From positions 29,814,201-29,878,200 of the forward strand of contig NC_059304.1 of the NCBI RefSeq assembly GCF_017591435.1: a stretch of 64,000 bases of DNA, in the 5' to 3' direction. Made by a program: the position numbers and the translations under genes. Shown piece after piece: positions 61,273-64,000 of the stretch; position 1 is the stretch's first letter; each line of letters opens with the position of its first letter. Below the pieces are notes generated by a model that saw only the letters and a list, made by a program, of their open reading frames with translations, searched no databases and had not been told where the DNA came from. The stretch comes from Portunus trituberculatus. Lineage: Eukaryota; Arthropoda; Malacostraca; Decapoda; Portunidae.

Positions 61273-61556
61273 TAATTCACCTTGGTCGTCTGCTGTTCAC
61301 CCAGCCAATCTTCCCCATTACGGAGCGAACTCAGAACTCATAGACCGATCTTCGGGTGGGACTGAGACCACATCAACACACAACACACACCGGGAAAGCG
61401 AGGCCACAACCTCTCGAGTTACATCCCGTACATATGTACTGCTAGGTGAACAGGGACCACACATTAAGAGGCTTGCCCATTTACCTCGCCGCTTACCGGG
61501 ACTCGAACCCGGCCCTCTCGATTGTGAGTCGAGCGTGCTAACCACTACACTACGCG
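61273..61556 (-). mobile_element. tRNA-derived SINE, copy 2
   Basis: On the minus strand the head reads GCGTAGTGTAGTGGTTAGCA with anticodon stem CTCGA/TCGAG around CTCACAA (anticodon CAC) and B box GGTTCGAGTCC. The body matches copy 1 in order (AAATGGGCAAGCCTCTTAAT and so on) to a 3' end near 61273. A short ACAC precedes the head. The intact tRNA-like stems suggest a relatively recent copy. Confidence 0.9.
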
Positions 61557-61570
61557 GTGTGTTATTTATC

Positions 61571-61841
61571 TTTTTTTTTATTTTTTTTTACGAATTCAAC
61601 AGTCGCCTGCTAGTCACCCAGCCAGTCTTCTCCATTACGGAACGAGCTCAGAGCTCATAGTGACTGATCTTCGGTTAGGACTGAGACCACCACACATCTC
61701 AGCACACACCGAGACGGCGGGGCCACAACCCCCGGGTTACATCCCGTACCTATTTACTGCCCATATTCCTCGCCGCTCGCGGGATACGAACCCGTGCCTT
61801 CTCGGTTTTGAGCCGAGCGTGCTATCCACTACACTACGCGG
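61571..61841 (-). mobile_element. tRNA-derived SINE, copy 3, with A-rich tail
   Basis: Minus-strand head CGCGTAGTGTAGTGGATAGC, anticodon stem CTCGG/CCGAG around CTCAAAA (anticodon changed to CAA), and B box-like GGGTTCGTATCC. Part of the body between the GGCGAGG and GGGCAGTAAATAGG blocks is deleted relative to copy 1. The A-rich tail is at 61571-61590. It lies immediately after GTAGGTAAATACACACACAC on the minus strand. Confidence 0.88.
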
Positions 61842-61966
61842 TGTGTGTGTATTTACCTACTATACATTTCAGCGGTGGACAAACGGTGTTTTTTGCAGAT
61901 ATGTAAACGAATCGTTGGATGAGTATGATATTTCAACACCTTGAACATCCGTTCGTAATTTATGGT
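61842..61966. other. (GT)n with LINE-A-tail-like sequence and short unassigned DNA
   Basis: On the minus strand, GTAGGTAAATAC(AC)n at 61841-61860 resembles the LINE-A 3' terminus, but the preceding bases do not match the LINE-A body. The remainder is unassigned. Confidence 0.6.
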
Positions 61967-62908
61967 TAACATACCACAGTGCTATATGTGTTAGTTATGT
62001 GAGAAGTTTACTGAGTGATATTACGCCTAATCCAGTCATTATATCAAAGGTGTTAAACAGAATCGGACGAGTGTGAGGTACTCGTCTATCCCCTCCACCA
62101 CCACCACCACCACCCTGAAGAACCCCCAGACCACTCCTCTACCCCAGTATCGCATGACCCTCTTCCCCGCTTCCCTCTTCACCCCCTATATGTATATACA
62201 TACGTCACTATGTACATACATTTCATACATTAATAATATTATTTAATACAATTGTTGGTATATGTGGACATGAAAACCAGAGTGGGTCAAACGACCGTGA
62301 AAGCAATATCCAATTCCGCTGTTAATGACCGTATAGCTGGATAATAAGCAAAGTATCTAACAACAAAATAATATTATATATAAACTGGACCACTTTTTAT
62401 TATCAATAGGTAGACAGTGCGCAATAAGAGTATCAACTTTTCCTAACAGTAGAAGGTCCAGGTCACAGGTAATTCCAGCACATCTTGTTCATATGGTTGA
62501 CCATAACGACTGCAAACATGGCTCTTTTATATACTACACGTAAACGTGCTGTTGTACAGTAATTATCAACGTGAACCACTTCTTGCCTTCATGAAATTGT
62601 ACCATACTCGTTAATAATCATATCTATACATACACACTTACAGAACATTATAATGTATAAATACAGTGGTGGGAGAAGTAGGGAGGGACACAGGAGTGAG
62701 GGAGGCGAGGAGCTAGGGAGAGGAGAGGAGGGATAAAGAGGGCGAGAACTTCCGAGACGGGGGAGACGTAGTAGTGGTTAGGAATGGTCTGGGTGTGTGT
62801 GTTGGGGGGCCACACACTCATTCGAATGCGTCAACATGACTCGTCGGCTTTGTGTTATTTTTCACGAGTAAACTCCTCACATAACACATATAGCACTGTG
62901 GTATGTTA
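61967..62908. mobile_element. Non-autonomous element with ~45-bp terminal inverted repeats
   Basis: Left end TAACATACCACAGTGCTATA then TGTGTTAGTTATGTGAGAAG. The right end, reverse complemented, reads TAACATACCACAGTGCTATA then TGTGTTATGTGAGGAGTTTA. The 942-bp interior has no ORF and includes a (CCA)n patch (62093-62113), AT-rich DNA and a G/A-rich stretch (62680-62760). No target duplication is secure. Superfamily unknown. Confidence 0.75.
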
Positions 62909-63153
62909 TCAAAACGCCTTTTTTAAATCCAAATAAATACAGACAACCCATCCCTCTCTCTCTCTTGTACTCTATCAACTATTCTAGAATAGAAACTCAA
63001 TAAATTAGTTACACACGACCGTCTTTTTCTAAAACCAAATTGGCTATTTGATATTAATTTGTTGTCTTCAAGGAACTCGATCCATTGTTTCTTTATTATT
63101 CTTTCACACATCTTGCATATTACACTAGTTAGTGATACCGGTCTGTAATTTAA
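62909..63153 (-). mobile_element. LINE-A copy 6, RT fragment
   Basis: Matches copy 1 RT (about 22990-23235) on the opposite strand with very few differences, reading LNYRPVSLTSVICKMCERII, NSQFGFRKRRSCVTNLLSFY and RIVDRVQERE. It keeps the full Lys-Arg-Arg-Ser-Cys codons where copy 1 has a frameshift. Truncated at both ends: one side abuts the TIR element at 62908, the other an (AC)n tract (GT on the plus strand). Confidence 0.88.
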
Positions 63154-63173
63154 AGGTGTGTGTGTGTGTGTGT
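63154..63173. repeat. (GT)n next to LINE-A copy 6
   Basis: About nine GT units; on the element's strand this is (AC)n directly upstream of the fragment. Confidence 0.95.
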
Positions 63174-63458
63174 CACTTATAATAAAGAAGCTCACTATTC
63201 CTCTGATTTCTAGATAGATAGGTTTTGTACCTTTTTCATCTATGTATGAGAAAATAATTATTCCCTACATAGATTTCACATCCTCCCTACAAGACTATGA
63301 AGTAAGTTTTTTTGTGACTCAATCTTTTTTTTTTTTTTTTTTTCATTTACTTGCTTATTTTTTTTTATTTTATGATCTGAATAGCAGACAGATCCTGCTG
63401 GAAAGAAATTTAACCTCGTACAAGAAATATTTTGATAGGATAAAAAAGTGTTAATTTT

Positions 63459-63460
<2 letters not shown>
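63174..63460. other. Stretch with no recognised feature
   Basis: AT-rich sequence with T runs; nothing coding is supported. Confidence 0.6.

Positions 63461-63519
<59 letters not shown>
63461..63519. repeat. (CT)n microsatellite
   Basis: About 29 CT units. Confidence 0.98.
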
Positions 63520-63522
<3 letters not shown>

Positions 63523-63705
63523 AGTGGCCAGTCAGTAGCGCATCTCGGTTTGTTGCTAGGCACGATAAAAAAAAAAAAAGTGAGTTAAAAGTTCTCTGGG
63601 TCTGCTAGTGACTGGAGTCTGGGTATGAAGGTCTCTGCGCAGTTATCTAGGAATTCAGTGTATAACGATCTTTGTGGTTAATTTAATGTAGCTATATGAA
63701 TTTTC

Positions 63706-64000
<295 letters not shown>

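Overview
This window reads as a repeat-dense eukaryotic (metazoan) genomic scaffold, most likely from a decapod crustacean. The grounds are many broken non-LTR retrotransposons, a DIRS-type tyrosine-recombinase retroelement, tRNA-derived SINEs and long pure di- and trinucleotide microsatellites, with no operons, rRNA or phage genes. The species cannot be named from the sequence. Five runs of exactly 500 N are scaffold gaps of unknown true size. No intact host protein-coding gene is recognisable; nearly every coding signal belongs to a transposable element, and every element with coding signal seen here carries stops, frameshifts or deletions.

Layout. 1-2335: decayed CR1/Jockey-like LINE. 3071-6163: two copies of a ~1.5 kb non-coding direct repeat joined by an (AT)n run. 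6164-6996: a Tc1/mariner-type TA-flanked MITE. 8368-8685: foldback element touching a DIRS-like element (8683-12729) that has 49-bp inverted terminal repeats, a gag-like ORF, RT-RNase H and a tyrosine recombinase lacking its middle. 12733-14160: Rex1-like LINE remnant. 14330-14606: foldback MITE. 14772-15198: LINE-C fragment. 15199-19582: two head-to-tail copies of an I-like LINE (LINE-B) with (GGAT)n tails, RNase H and an ORF1 fused in frame to RT by deletion. 20274-24897: first copy of LINE-A, whose 3' tail is GGTAAATAC(AC)n. 24896-38059: microsatellites, purine tracts, an apparently artefactual homopolymer stretch (27945-28720), two minisatellites and otherwise unassigned DNA. 38060-50506: a chain of LINE-A copies, each beginning directly after an (AC)n run, one of them split by a LINE-C insertion with a 14-bp target-site duplication. 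51007-51666: end of a Gypsy-like LTR element. 52056-52574: LINE-D remnant. 52575-55042: a ~2.5 kb element with ~255-bp terminal inverted repeats encoding an XPG/FEN-like nuclease. 55274-61860: three tRNA-derived SINEs, a ~730-bp (AT)n, two LINE-C copies and a long (ATT)n. 61967-63173: a TIR element and a LINE-A fragment beside another (AC)n. The window ends in (AT)n.

How it fits together. The most unifying pattern is that LINE-A copies and tRNA SINEs repeatedly start just downstream of (AC)n tracts, while LINE-A's own 3' end supplies a new (AC)n tract. This suggests a self-propagating insertion niche that the SINE may share. The second notable item is the TIR element whose protein keeps counterparts of the acidic metal-binding residues and the helix-3-turn-helix motif of XPG/FEN nucleases and has a Cys-rich C-terminus, a plausible candidate for a poorly described transposon system.
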